Below, piece by piece: positions 41,616 through 49,737 of a stretch of 64,000 nt of DNA (positions are counted from its first letter, which is position 1; every line of letters begins with the position of its first letter). Position numbers and translations under genes: made by a program. Source of the stretch: Ferranicluibacter quercicola (GTDB taxonomy: Bacteria; Pseudomonadota; Alphaproteobacteria; Rhizobiales; Rhizobiaceae); the NCBI RefSeq assembly GCF_021168455.1, contig NZ_JAJOZR010000013.1, forward strand, positions 1 through 64,000. Reading direction: 5' to 3'. The notes below the pieces were generated by a model. It was not told the DNA's origin. It saw only the letters and a list, made by a program, of their open reading frames with translations, and did not search any database.

Positions 41616-44600
41616 TCAGAGCGCGATGCCCAGCTCCCGCAGGGCCGCCGCATCGCGGGCGGTGACGTCGGGATAGGCCGGGTCGGCACCGACATCGGTC
41701 GTCACCTTCCACGAGCGGGCGCATTTGCGGCCTTTGGCGAGACGCGGCTCGACGGAGACCTTGCCCTCGCCTTCCAGACGGAACGCGTTTTCCGGGCCCT
41801 TGCCGACGATGATGTCGATGGCGGAGGTGATGCAGATTTCGGCAAAGTCCTCGCCGTCCAGCGCTTCGGCCGTCGTGGCGTCGGCGATGTAGACGACGGG
41901 GGCGGCCTCGAGCGAGGCGCCGATGCGCTTTTCACGCCGCTCGACCTCCAGCGCGCCGGTGACGACGCGGCGGATATCGCGGATGACGCGCCACTGCTCG
42001 GCCACGGCCTCGTTGCGCCACTCGGCCGGCAGGTCCGGGAACTGCTCCAGATGGATCGAGACGGCATCCGGCTTCAGCGACAGCCAGGCCTCCTCGGTTG
42101 TGAAGGGCAGCATGGGCGCCAGCCAGGTGACGAGGCACTCGAAGATGCGGCGGATGACGCAGAGGCTGGCGCGGCGGCGCAGGCTCGACGGCGCGTCGCA
42201 ATACAGCGCGTCCTTGCGGATATCGAAGTAGAAGGCCGACAGCTCGACATTCGAGAAATCGATGAGCGCGCGCGTCACGCGCTTGAAGTCGAACGCATCG
42301 TAGCCGCTGCGCACGACCTCGTCCAGTTCGGCCAGACGGTGCAGCATCAGCCGCTCCAGCGAGGGCATGTCGGCCAGCGCGACGTCTTCGCCCGTGTCGT
42401 GTGCCAGCGTGCCGAGCATCCAGCGGATGGTGTTGCGGAGCTTGCGATAGGCATCGATGTTGGTCTGGATGATCGCCTTGCCGACACGCAGGTCGTCGGC
42501 ATAGTCCGACGTCATGACCCAGAGGCGCAGGATATCGGCGCCGGCATCCTTCATGACCTCCTGGGGGGCGGTGACATTGCCCTTCGACTTCGACATCTTC
42601 TCCCCCTTCTCATCCATGATGAAGCCGTGGGTGACGACGGTGTCGTACGGCGCGCGGCCGCGCGTCGCCGCACTTTCGAGCAGGGACGAGTGGAACCAGC
42701 CGCGATGCTGGTCGGAGCCTTCCAGATAGACATCGGCCGGCCATTTCAGATCCGGCCGGTCCTCCAGCGTGAAGACGTGGGTGGAGCCGCTGTCGAACCA
42801 GACGTCGAGAATGTCCGTGACCTGGCGCCATTCGGCCGGATCATGGTCGTTGCCGAGGAAACGCTCCTTGGCGCCCGCCGCAAACCAGGCATCCGCGCCT
42901 TCGGCCTCGAAGGCTTCGAGAATGCGGGCATTGACGGCCTCGTCGTTGAGAACCGTGCCGTCCTCGCGGGCGAAGACGCAGATGGGGACGCCCCAGGCGC
43001 GCTGGCGGGACAGCACCCAGTCCGGACGGCCTTCGATCATCGCGCGCAGGCGGTTCTGCCCGGCGGCGGGCACGAAGCGGGTGTCGTCGATAGCGGTGAG
43101 CGCGCGGGTGCGCAGCGTCGTGCCGTCGGCAAGGTCCTTGTCCATGTAGACGAACCATTGCGGCGTGTTGCGGAAGATGACCGGCTTTTTGGAGCGCCAG
43201 GAATGCGGATAGGAATGCTTCAGCCGGCCGCGGGCAAAGAGGGTGTTGGTGGCGATCAGCGCCTTGATGACGCGCTCGTTGGCATCGCCCTTCTTGCCGT
43301 TGTCGTCCATGACGCGCGCGGCGCCACCCTCGGCCTCCGGGCCGAAGCCCGGCGCGTCCTTGGTGTAGTAGCCGGCGTCATCCACCGGAAAGGGGATGGC
43401 GGTGTCGATGCCGCGGGCTTCGAGCGCGCGCGCGTTCTCCATCCAGACGTCGAAGTCCTCGCGGCCATGGCTGGGGGCCGTGTGCACGAAGCCCGTGCCG
43501 GCCTCGTCGGTGACGTGGTCGCCGGCGATGAGGGGGACGGGGAAGGTGTAGCCGAGGTCTGCGAGAGGGTGGGCGCAGGTGATGGCGGCGAGTTCGCTAG
43601 ATGCGATGTCGCGCAAGCGATTGAATTCTAGTTTAGCCTTAACGAAAGACTCTGACGCTAACTTATCTGCGATGATTAGCTTCTCGCCCGGACGCGGTCC
43701 AAAGTCGTTAGCAGCCTCAGTAACTTCATAAAGTCCGTAAGCAACCCGATTGGAGTAAGCAATAGCGCGATTGCCGGGAATGGTCCAAGGCGTCGTAGTC
43801 CAGATAACGATTGATGCCTCAAGAACATCCCTGCCACTGACGAATGAACCTTGATCTGAAGAACTATCGCGCGATGCTTTTAATAGTCTCTTAGATCCAG
43901 CACTTCGCGTAAAACCAATCTCCCCAGAATCAATTACCGGAAACTTCACCCAGATTGCATCACTCTCCACATCGTGATACTCCACCTCCGCCTCGGCCAG
44001 CGCCGTGCGTTCCACCACCGACCACATGATCGGCTTCGAGCCGCGATAGAGCTGGCCGCTCTTGGCGATCTTCAGGAGTTCGCCGGCGATGCGGGCTTCG
44101 GCGTGAAAGTTCATCGTGAGGTAGGGGTTGTCGAAATCGCCGGTGATGCCGAGGCGCTTGAACTCGTCGGCCTGCACCTTGATCCATTTTTCGGCATAGG
44201 CGCGGCATTCGCGGCGGAACTCGATCATGGCGGCGGGTTCGGAGAGGTCGGGCTTACCCTTCCCCTTGGCGCGATAGTTCTCCTCCTCGATCTTCCACTC
44301 GATCGGCAGGCCGTGGCAGTCCCAGCCGGGCACGTAATTGCTGTCGAAGCCGCGCATCTGGAACGAGCGGGTGATGACGTCCTTCAGGATCTTGTTCAGC
44401 GCGTGGCCGATGTGGATGTTGCCATTGGCATAGGGCGGGCCGTCATGCAGCACGAATTTTGTCCGGCCGGCGGCGGAGGCGCGGAGTTTCTTGTAGAGGT
44501 CCATCTGCTGCCAGCGGGCCACCATCTCCGGCTCCTTCTGCGGCAGGCCGGCGCGCATGGGGAATTCGGTTTCGGGCAGGTACAGCGTCTTGGAATAGTC

Positions 44601-44636
44601 GAACGTCTGGGTGGTCTCGGTCATATCGGCCATCAT
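41616..44636 (-). CDS. ileS: Isoleucyl-tRNA synthetase with mosaic editing domain
   Basis: About 1006 residues from MMADMTE; MADMTE or MTETTQ are alternative starts. Class Ia synthetase: HIGH motif (GNIHIGHALNK), CP1 editing domain with TTTPWTIPGN and the AGTGFVHTAPSHGRED loop, KMSKS motif (GEKMSKSKGN) and C-terminal anticodon/DALR region. It charges tRNA-Ile and edits Val. Between about 43600 and 43980 (residues about 219-345) base composition and codon choice change sharply to AT-rich codons (TTA, CTA, ATT, AGT), and about 20 residues after VKFPVI (TRSAGSKRLLKASRDSSSDQ) look inserted. The frame stays intact and the editing motif is kept. The gene probably remains functional. Confidence 0.95.
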   Translation of the reverse strand: MMADMTETTQTFDYSKTLYLPETEFPMRAGLPQKEPEMVARWQQMDLYKKLRASAAGRTKFVLHDGPPYANGNIHIGHALNKILKDVITRSFQMRGFDSNYVPGWDCHGLPIEWKIEEENYRAKGKGKPDLSEPAAMIEFRRECRAYAEKWIKVQADEFKRLGITGDFDNPYLTMNFHAEARIAGELLKIAKSGQLYRGSKPIMWSVVERTALAEAEVEYHDVESDAIWVKFPVIDSGEIGFTRSAGSKRLLKASRDSSSDQGSFVSGRDVLEASIVIWTTTPWTIPGNRAIAYSNRVAYGLYEVTEAANDFGPRPGEKLIIADKLASESFVKAKLEFNRLRDIASSELAAITCAHPLADLGYTFPVPLIAGDHVTDEAGTGFVHTAPSHGREDFDVWMENARALEARGIDTAIPFPVDDAGYYTKDAPGFGPEAEGGAARVMDDNGKKGDANERVIKALIATNTLFARGRLKHSYPHSWRSKKPVIFRNTPQWFVYMDKDLADGTTLRTRALTAIDDTRFVPAAGQNRLRAMIEGRPDWVLSRQRAWGVPICVFAREDGTVLNDEAVNARILEAFEAEGADAWFAAGAKERFLGNDHDPAEWRQVTDILDVWFDSGSTHVFTLEDRPDLKWPADVYLEGSDQHRGWFHSSLLESAATRGRAPYDTVVTHGFIMDEKGEKMSKSKGNVTAPQEVMKDAGADILRLWVMTSDYADDLRVGKAIIQTNIDAYRKLRNTIRWMLGTLAHDTGEDVALADMPSLERLMLHRLAELDEVVRSGYDAFDFKRVTRALIDFSNVELSAFYFDIRKDALYCDAPSSLRRRASLCVIRRIFECLVTWLAPMLPFTTEEAWLSLKPDAVSIHLEQFPDLPAEWRNEAVAEQWRVIRDIRRVVTGALEVERREKRIGASLEAAPVVYIADATTAEALDGEDFAEICITSAIDIIVGKGPENAFRLEGEGKVSVEPRLAKGRKCARSWKVTTDVGADPAYPDVTARDAAALRELGIAL

Positions 44637-44863
44637 TCTCTGGCGCTTGGGAAGCGCAATGTCGGGGCAGGAAACAGACGCGCGGGGCGTGCAAGCCCTG
44701 CGGCGGCGCAAATGCTTGAAACCCGGACCTTCCGGCCGCTTAGCGCGCGCGGAAGGCCGGGCCGATAATTCGCAGAAAACATGCAAGCCGCATATGTGTC
44801 ATGATGGCCCGTTGTCTAAGGGGTTTTGCAGCGGAATGGAAGGGGGCGCACGCACACGGCGAA

Positions 44864-44910
44864 TCGACGTTTCGGGGCGGCTCCACTATGCTGACCATCT
44901 GACCAGATGG
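44864..44910 (+). promoter_or_regulatory. Promoter and operator of the Phd-type module
   Basis: TCGACG (44864-44869), a 17-bp spacer and TATGCT (44887-44892) resemble a -35/-10 pair. The palindrome CCATCT-GACC-AGATGG (44895-44910) directly follows, where transcription would begin, 10 bp before the antitoxin ATG. Phd-type antitoxins repress their own promoters through such palindromes. The assignment is by eye. Confidence 0.5.
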
Positions 44911-44919
44911 GCGTTCTCC

Positions 44920-45189
44920 ATGGCCAAGAATCTCGTCAAATCCCCGACGTGGAAACGTGAGGACGCAAAAGCGCGCTTCAGCGAAGTCGTCCGGCTCGCG
45001 CGAAGCGAAGGCCCGCAACGCGTTACGGTGCGGGGCCGCGACAGCGTCGTCGTCATCAGCGTCGAGGAGCACGAGCGGCTGACGGGATCTCAGTCGCGGC
45101 AAAGCTTCGTTGAGTTCATGGAAAGCCTCCCGTTCTTTCCATTGGAACTGGATCGCGACGATACTGGCGAGAGGGACGTCGAGCTTTGA
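44920..45189 (+). CDS. Phd/YefM-family antitoxin
   Basis: 89 residues. The N-terminal Phd/YefM DNA-binding fold (WKREDAKARFSEVVRLARSE, RVTVRGRDSVVVISVEEHER) is followed by an acidic tail that would wrap the toxin. The start is the Met after an open but non-coding upstream stretch; no strong ribosome site is seen. Its stop overlaps the TTG of a truncated PIN toxin, so the antitoxin appears orphaned. The module sits between ileS and ribF, genes that are normally near neighbours in rhizobia. Confidence 0.85.
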   Translation: MAKNLVKSPTWKREDAKARFSEVVRLARSEGPQRVTVRGRDSVVVISVEEHERLTGSQSRQSFVEFMESLPFFPLELDRDDTGERDVEL

Positions 45190-45280
45190 TCGGCTGGCTT
45201 CTGGATACCAAGGTCATCGCCTCTCTCCTGAGCCTACGGACGTTGCGCTTGCGTCTTTAACAAGCCGCGGTTTGGATGTA
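45186..45280 (+). pseudogene. Remnant of a VapC/PIN-domain toxin
   Basis: A TTG start overlaps the antitoxin stop by four bases (TTGA) and gives MIGWLLDTKVIASLLS, the typical N-terminus of a PIN toxin with the first metal-binding Asp (LLDT). The frame ends after 24 codons at 45260. In another plus frame, TDVALASLTSRGLDV (45232-45280) resembles the C-terminal DALIAATA...GL.V part of PIN domains. The centre of the gene, including the remaining acidic residues, is missing. The toxin is therefore dead by deletion and frameshift. Confidence 0.65.
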
Positions 45281-45314
45281 GATAAGGGAGCACCGCGCAA
45301 TGAGGGTCATCGGC

Positions 45315-45563
45315 ATGAAACGTACGTTCTTCGTGAGGGCCGTCTGGGATGCTGAAGCCGGGGTTTTCATTTCCGAAAGCGATATCGAGGGCCTGCATAT
45401 CGAGGCGGACGATCTCGACGCCTTTCAGGCCATCATGGCGGACGCGGCCATCGAATTGATCGTCAACAATCACATTTCCCTGCCGGAGTTGGCGACGACA
45501 CCTCTGAAGGACCTGATCCCAGCGATCGTCTGGCAGGCACCCATCCTGCCGGTCGCGGCCTGA
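45315..45563 (+). CDS. DUF1902 antitoxin (HicB-like)
   Basis: 82 residues from MKRTFFV (GAGGG upstream), or 87 from the ATG at 45300. The sequence VRAVWDAEAGVFISESDIEG and the acidic helix after it match DUF1902, a HicB-like half-fold that acts as antitoxin to HicA. It overlaps the hicA start by one base (TGATG), which supports translational coupling in a two-gene toxin-antitoxin operon. It has no obvious DNA-binding C-terminal domain. Confidence 0.85.
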   Translation: MKRTFFVRAVWDAEAGVFISESDIEGLHIEADDLDAFQAIMADAAIELIVNNHISLPELATTPLKDLIPAIVWQAPILPVAA

Positions 45564-45760
45564 TGCCGGACGGGTTCTACAAGGATGTGCGCGACATTCT
45601 CGTGACGCTCGGTTTCGAGTACCAGACGAATGCCAAAGGCTCGCACGAGAAATGGCGATCGCGGGAAACGGGCAAGATGTTGCTCGTTCCGCACAACCTG
45701 AAAAGTCGTCATACGGCCAATGCCATTCTGAAAGGTGCTGGCTACGACGGCAAACTCTAG
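45563..45760 (+). CDS. hicA: HicA-family mRNA interferase toxin
   Basis: 65 residues, dsRBD-like HicA/YcfA fold. The catalytic His lies in the typical NAKGSHEKWRS context after the first helix, and the C-terminus (ILKGAGY) ends as in the family. HicA cleaves mRNA independent of ribosomes when free of its antitoxin. The gene is intact. Its stop codon overlaps that of ribF on the other strand by four bases, so the module abuts ribF with no spare sequence. Confidence 0.9.
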   Translation: MPDGFYKDVRDILVTLGFEYQTNAKGSHEKWRSRETGKMLLVPHNLKSRHTANAILKGAGYDGKL

Positions 45761-46737
45761 AAACACAGCCCCATATCGATCCCGCTGAGCGGCGTCACGC
45801 CCGAGAGGAGCGCCCGCGCTTCCGCGTCGTCCTGCTTCATCTGGACGATCAGCGGGTCGAGGCCGTCGAATTTCAGCTCGTCGCGCAGGTGGCCGAAAAA
45901 GGAGACGGAGGCGATTTCGCCGTAGAGGTCGCCGGAGAAGTCGAACAGGAAGGTCTCGAGCAAGGCTTCGCCGTCGCTGGTCACCGTCGGGCGGCGGCCG
46001 AAACTGGCGACGGCGTCGTGCAGAGAGCCGTCGGCGCGGCGGAAGCGGACGGCGTAGATGCCGTTCTTCAGGCAGACGCCGGGGTCGAGGCGCATGTTGG
46101 CGGTGGGATAGCCGAGCGTGCGGCCGAGCCGCTTGCCGCCGATAACCTCCGCCTCCACCGTATAGCGATAGCCGAGCAGGCCTGCCGCCTGCGCCACATC
46201 GCCCTCGACGAGAAGGCTGCGGACGCGGCTGGACGAAATGACGTCGGCGTTCTCGTCGCGGTAGGCGTCGACCAGCGTGACGCCGAAGCCGTTGTCGGTG
46301 CCGGCCTTCATCAGGAAGGCGGGTCCCCCTTCCCGGCCCTTGCCGAAATGGAAGTCGAACCCGGTGACCACATGGCCGGCCTTCAGCCAGTCCATCAGCA
46401 CGTCGCGGATGAAATCATGCGCCGACATCTGCGAGAAGCTGCGATCGAACGGATATTCGATGACGGCGGCAAAGCCCATGCCTTCGAGGATGCGCGCCTT
46501 GAGCGGCGCCGGCGTCAGGCGGAAGACGGGCTCGTCGGGCCGGAAGATGGCGCGGGGGTGCGGCTCGAAGGTCAGCACGAGCGCGGGCACGCCCAGCGCG
46601 CGGGCCTCGACCAGCGCCCGGTCCAGCACCGACTGGTGACCGCGATGCACGCCATCGAAATTGCCGATGGCGATGACGCCGCCGTGGAGGGCGGCCGGCA
46701 GGGGATTCTTCGTCTCGTTGCGGTGAAAGACTGTCAT
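45757..46737 (-). CDS. ribF: Bifunctional riboflavin kinase/FAD synthetase
   Basis: 326 residues. The N-terminal FAD synthetase domain has GNFDGVHRGHQ, FEPHPRAIFRP and ISSSRVRSLL. The C-terminal riboflavin kinase domain has GGKRLGRTLGYPTANM, NGIYAV and TFLFDFSGDLYG. It makes FMN and FAD in the cytoplasm. It is one base downstream of the HAD-IIA gene and probably co-transcribed with it. Confidence 0.95.
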   Translation of the reverse strand: MTVFHRNETKNPLPAALHGGVIAIGNFDGVHRGHQSVLDRALVEARALGVPALVLTFEPHPRAIFRPDEPVFRLTPAPLKARILEGMGFAAVIEYPFDRSFSQMSAHDFIRDVLMDWLKAGHVVTGFDFHFGKGREGGPAFLMKAGTDNGFGVTLVDAYRDENADVISSSRVRSLLVEGDVAQAAGLLGYRYTVEAEVIGGKRLGRTLGYPTANMRLDPGVCLKNGIYAVRFRRADGSLHDAVASFGRRPTVTSDGEALLETFLFDFSGDLYGEIASVSFFGHLRDELKFDGLDPLIVQMKQDDAEARALLSGVTPLSGIDMGLCF

Positions 46738-46738
46738 G

Positions 46739-47587
46739 TCACGCGAGCCGGGGCATCCACCATTTCGGCGTCGCGCCCTCCTTTTTCAGGAAGGCGGCGA
46801 GTTTCGCCTCATCGGTCTTTTCGCCGGTCATGTACTCCGCTCCATGAATGCCCGCGCTGATATAGAGAACGTCGATGCCGCTGTCCTGCGCGCCGCGCAC
46901 ATCGGTCGGCATGCCATCGCCGATGGCGATGACGCGAGCGCCTTCCAGCGCGCCGCGCACGCCTCTGGCTTCGGCAAGGGCCGCGCGGTAGATCGGCTTG
47001 TGCGGCTTGCCGGCGATGCGGGCCTCGCCGCCCAGATCCTCATAGAGCTTGGCGATGGCGCCGGCGCAGGGGATCAGCCGGTCGCCCCGCTCGACCACGA
47101 GGTCGGGATTGGCGCAGATGAAAGGCAGCTTGCGTCTGGCCAGAACGGAGAGCGTGGCGCGGTAATCGTCCGGCGTCTCGGTCTCGTCGTCGAAGAAACC
47201 GGCGCAGACGATGATCTCGGCATCTTCGGAGGCGACGATATCGACACCGAGGCCGGCCAGCAGCGGAAAATCGCGGTCGGAGCCGATGAAGTAGATCTTC
47301 TTCGGGCCGGCGGCGATCAGCGCACGGGTGACGTCGCCGGAGGTGACGATGCGGTCATAGGCGGTATCGGGCACGCCGAGCCCGCGGATCTGGACGATGA
47401 CGCCGGGATGCGGGCGGGGCGAATTGGTGACGAGAACGACGGTCAGGCCGCGGCTGCGCGCTTCCGTGAGCGCGTCGCAGGCCGAACGGAAGGCCGCAAC
47501 GCCATTGTGAAGGACGCCCCAGACGTCGCACAGCACCACGTCATAGCGGCTTGCGATGTCGCGAAAGCTGTTGATGCGAACGGCCAT
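46739..47587 (-). CDS. HAD-IIA hydrolase (TIGR01459 type)
   Basis: 282 residues. HAD class IIA phosphatase: CDVWGVLHNG (nucleophile Asp), VLVTNSPRP, Lys in GKPHKPIY and GDGMPTDVRGA. It belongs to the NagD-like subgroup found next to ribF in alphaproteobacteria; a role in flavin or nucleotide dephosphorylation is possible but not shown. The start at MAVRINSF is preferred to the long frame extending into the chrA region. Confidence 0.9.
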   Translation of the reverse strand: MAVRINSFRDIASRYDVVLCDVWGVLHNGVAAFRSACDALTEARSRGLTVVLVTNSPRPHPGVIVQIRGLGVPDTAYDRIVTSGDVTRALIAAGPKKIYFIGSDRDFPLLAGLGVDIVASEDAEIIVCAGFFDDETETPDDYRATLSVLARRKLPFICANPDLVVERGDRLIPCAGAIAKLYEDLGGEARIAGKPHKPIYRAALAEARGVRGALEGARVIAIGDGMPTDVRGAQDSGIDVLYISAGIHGAEYMTGEKTDEAKLAAFLKKEGATPKWWMPRLA

Positions 47588-47711
47588 GCAGGCTTCCCGT
47601 TGAGATGTCTCCCGGCTGACATCGCAAGGACGTCGCCAAAAGACAAGCCTAAACGCTGATATCGCCGCGCTTATCCGCCGTAATTCCGTGCGAATGGCGC
47701 GTTCTCTCGCC

Positions 47712-49094
47712 TCACAACCGGGAGAGGATGAGCCCGCCGCCGGCGCAGACGGCGAGCGTGGCGACCACGCCGAGCCGCACCACGAAGAGCAGGCCGCCCG
47801 CCAGCAGGGCGAGAAGCGCCGCCGCACCGTCGAAGCTCGCCAGATCGGGAACGGAGAGGACCAGCGGCCCGAACCGGCTCTGCCGGACGCTCGCAAACAG
47901 CACATGCAGGGCGAACCAGACGGCGAGATTGAGGATGACGCCGACCACGGCGGCGGAGATCGCGCGCATCGCGGCGACCGCCATGCGGTTTCCCCGCAGC
48001 CGCTCGACGGAGGGCGCGCCGAGAAAGATGAGGGCGAAGCACGGCACGAAGGTGACCCAGGTGGCAACGAGGCCGCCGACGAGGCCTGCCACCACGGGAT
48101 CGAGCCCGGGCGGCGGCACCCGGAAGGCCGCCATGAAGGCGACGAAGGTCAGCACGAGAACCAGCGGCCCCGGCGTCGTTTCCGCCAGGGCCAGCCCGTC
48201 CAGCATTTCGCCCGGCCGCAGCCAGTGATGGGTTTCCACAGCCTGCTGGGCGACATAGGCAAGCACCGCATAGGCCCCGCCGAAGGTGACCACTGCCATC
48301 TTGGAGAAGAAGATGTGCAGCGCGACGAAGACGCTTTCCGCCCCCCAGAGGAGAACGATGAGGCCGAGCGGCGCGACCCAGAGACACGACCAGAGGGCGA
48401 CGAGCGCCAGTGTCCGCCGCCAGGGTCTCGCCCCGTCCGCTGCCCCGGCTCCGGGCTTGACCTCCGGCCCGGCATCCGCCTTGCGCCCGGCCGTGAGCAG
48501 GCCGAACAGGCCGGCGGCGAGGATGACCAGCGGAAAGGGTACGGAGAAGAAGAACAGGGCCGCGAAGGCCAGTGCGGCGATGGCGCGCGAGGAGAGCGTC
48601 GTCAGCGCGCGCCGGGCCAGACGCAGGAGCGCCTCGATCACGATGGCCAGCACCGTCGCTTTCAGGCCGAAGAACACCGCCGAGAGCGTGCCGGTCTGGT
48701 GATAGAGCGCGTAGAGCGTCGAAAGGCCGAGCAGGATGCAGAGGCCGGGAAGCACGAAAAGGATGCCGGCCACGAGCCCGCCGCGCGTGCCGTGCAGCAG
48801 CCAGCCGATATAGATGGCGAGCTGCTGCGCCTCCGGCCCCGGCAGCAGCATGCAGTAGTTCAGCGCATGCAGAAAACGCTCCTCCGGCACCCAGCGCCGC
48901 GTTTCCACCACCTCGCGGTGCATCAGCGCGATCTGGCCGGCCGGCCCGCCGAAGCCGAGAAAGCCGATGCGGGCCCAGACGCGGGCGGCCTCCGCGAAAG
49001 AGGGCTTTCGTGCCGCCCCCACCCCTGCGGAACGGCCGCGCGGAGCACCGGAAACGGCGCCTGTCTCATTCGTGCCGTGTTGATCGCGCATCAT
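47712..49094 (-). CDS. chrA: Chromate transporter, long-chain ChrA
   Basis: About 460 residues with two homologous CHR halves. Each has the signature FGGPAGQIALMHREVVE and FGGAYAVLAYVAQQAVE, with LPGPEAQQLAIYIGW and TTPGPLVLVLTFVAF. About ten to twelve membrane segments. It exports chromate by proton exchange in characterised members. The start is at the tandem ATG after GGGGG; the frame is open further upstream. It is divergent from groES. Confidence 0.93.
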   Translation of the reverse strand: MMRDQHGTNETGAVSGAPRGRSAGVGAARKPSFAEAARVWARIGFLGFGGPAGQIALMHREVVETRRWVPEERFLHALNYCMLLPGPEAQQLAIYIGWLLHGTRGGLVAGILFVLPGLCILLGLSTLYALYHQTGTLSAVFFGLKATVLAIVIEALLRLARRALTTLSSRAIAALAFAALFFFSVPFPLVILAAGLFGLLTAGRKADAGPEVKPGAGAADGARPWRRTLALVALWSCLWVAPLGLIVLLWGAESVFVALHIFFSKMAVVTFGGAYAVLAYVAQQAVETHHWLRPGEMLDGLALAETTPGPLVLVLTFVAFMAAFRVPPPGLDPVVAGLVGGLVATWVTFVPCFALIFLGAPSVERLRGNRMAVAAMRAISAAVVGVILNLAVWFALHVLFASVRQSRFGPLVLSVPDLASFDGAAALLALLAGGLLFVVRLGVVATLAVCAGGGLILSRL

Positions 49095-49245
49095 GCCCCC
49101 GTGTTTCTTCCGGCCGTTTCCCGCCGGCACCGGTGGATCGACCGCCCGCGGCGCGCGTCTCACCCGTGTCGCAGACCATCTCTACGATGGTGATGTGACA
49201 GACGGCGGACGGACATGCCGCCGGACAGAAACGACGGCGCCAATC

Positions 49246-49274
49246 TTGACTCCGGCACAAACCATCTTTATCTC
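49246..49274 (+). promoter_or_regulatory. groESL promoter
   Basis: TTGACT (49246-49251), a 17-bp spacer and TTATCT (49269-49274) lie immediately before the CIRCE element. CTTGAC upstream also fits the rhizobial RpoH -35 sequence, so vegetative and heat-shock sigma factors could both use the site. Confidence 0.55.
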
Positions 49275-49282
49275 AGCCTTGC

Positions 49283-49309
49283 TAGCACTCGACATACCGG
49301 AGTGCTAAC
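49283..49309. promoter_or_regulatory. CIRCE element (HrcA operator)
   Basis: CTAGCACTC, nine bases, GAGTGCTAA: the CIRCE consensus TTAGCACTC-N9-GAGTGCTAA with one base changed in the left arm. HrcA binds this inverted repeat and represses groESL until heat shock. It lies just after the promoter and 52 bp before the groES ATG. Confidence 0.95.
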
Positions 49310-49361
49310 AGACCGATGGATCCCGAGAGATCCCAGCGTCATTTGATCGAGGGAAAAGACA

Positions 49362-49658
49362 ATGACAAGCACTACTTTCCGCCCCCTGCACGACCGCGTC
49401 GTCGTACGTCGCGTCGAGTCCGAAGCCAAGACCAAGGGCGGCATCATCATTCCCGACACCGCCAAGGAAAAGCCGCAGGAAGGCGAAATCGTCGCCGTCG
49501 GCTCTGGCGCGCGTGACGACAGCGGCAAGGTCGTTCCTCTGGACGTCAAGGCCGGCGACCGCATCCTGTTCGGCAAGTGGTCGGGCACCGAAGTCAAGCT
49601 CAACGGCGAAGACCTGTTGATCATGAAGGAATCCGACATCATGGGCGTTATCGCCTGA
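49362..49658 (+). CDS. groES: Co-chaperonin GroES
   Basis: 98 residues, Cpn10 family: RPLHDRVVVRRVESE, the mobile loop KTKGGIIIPDTAKEKPQEGE, and the C-terminal DLLIMKESDIMGVI. It forms the heptameric lid of GroEL. GAGGG lies upstream of the ATG. 79 bp separate it from groEL; both depend on the CIRCE promoter. Confidence 0.97.
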   Translation: MTSTTFRPLHDRVVVRRVESEAKTKGGIIIPDTAKEKPQEGEIVAVGSGARDDSGKVVPLDVKAGDRILFGKWSGTEVKLNGEDLLIMKESDIMGVIA

Positions 49659-49737
49659 TATCGGCTCTGCCTCCGGCAGATCCTTCGCACCATCCGACGA
49701 TACTTAAAATGTGGGCTTATGCCCGGGAGTTTTCAAA

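Noticed and set aside
43600..43980. Intein or insertion sequence in ileS
   Set aside because: No intein splice motifs, no target duplication or inverted ends, and the synthetase sequence continues through the patch in frame; recombination fits better.
44637..44919. T-box leader upstream of ileS
   Set aside because: No T-box sequence or specifier stem on the minus strand; T-boxes are not expected in alphaproteobacteria.
48149..48475. Minus-strand frame within chrA
   Set aside because: Shadow frame of the chromate transporter; CHR motifs are in the annotated frame.
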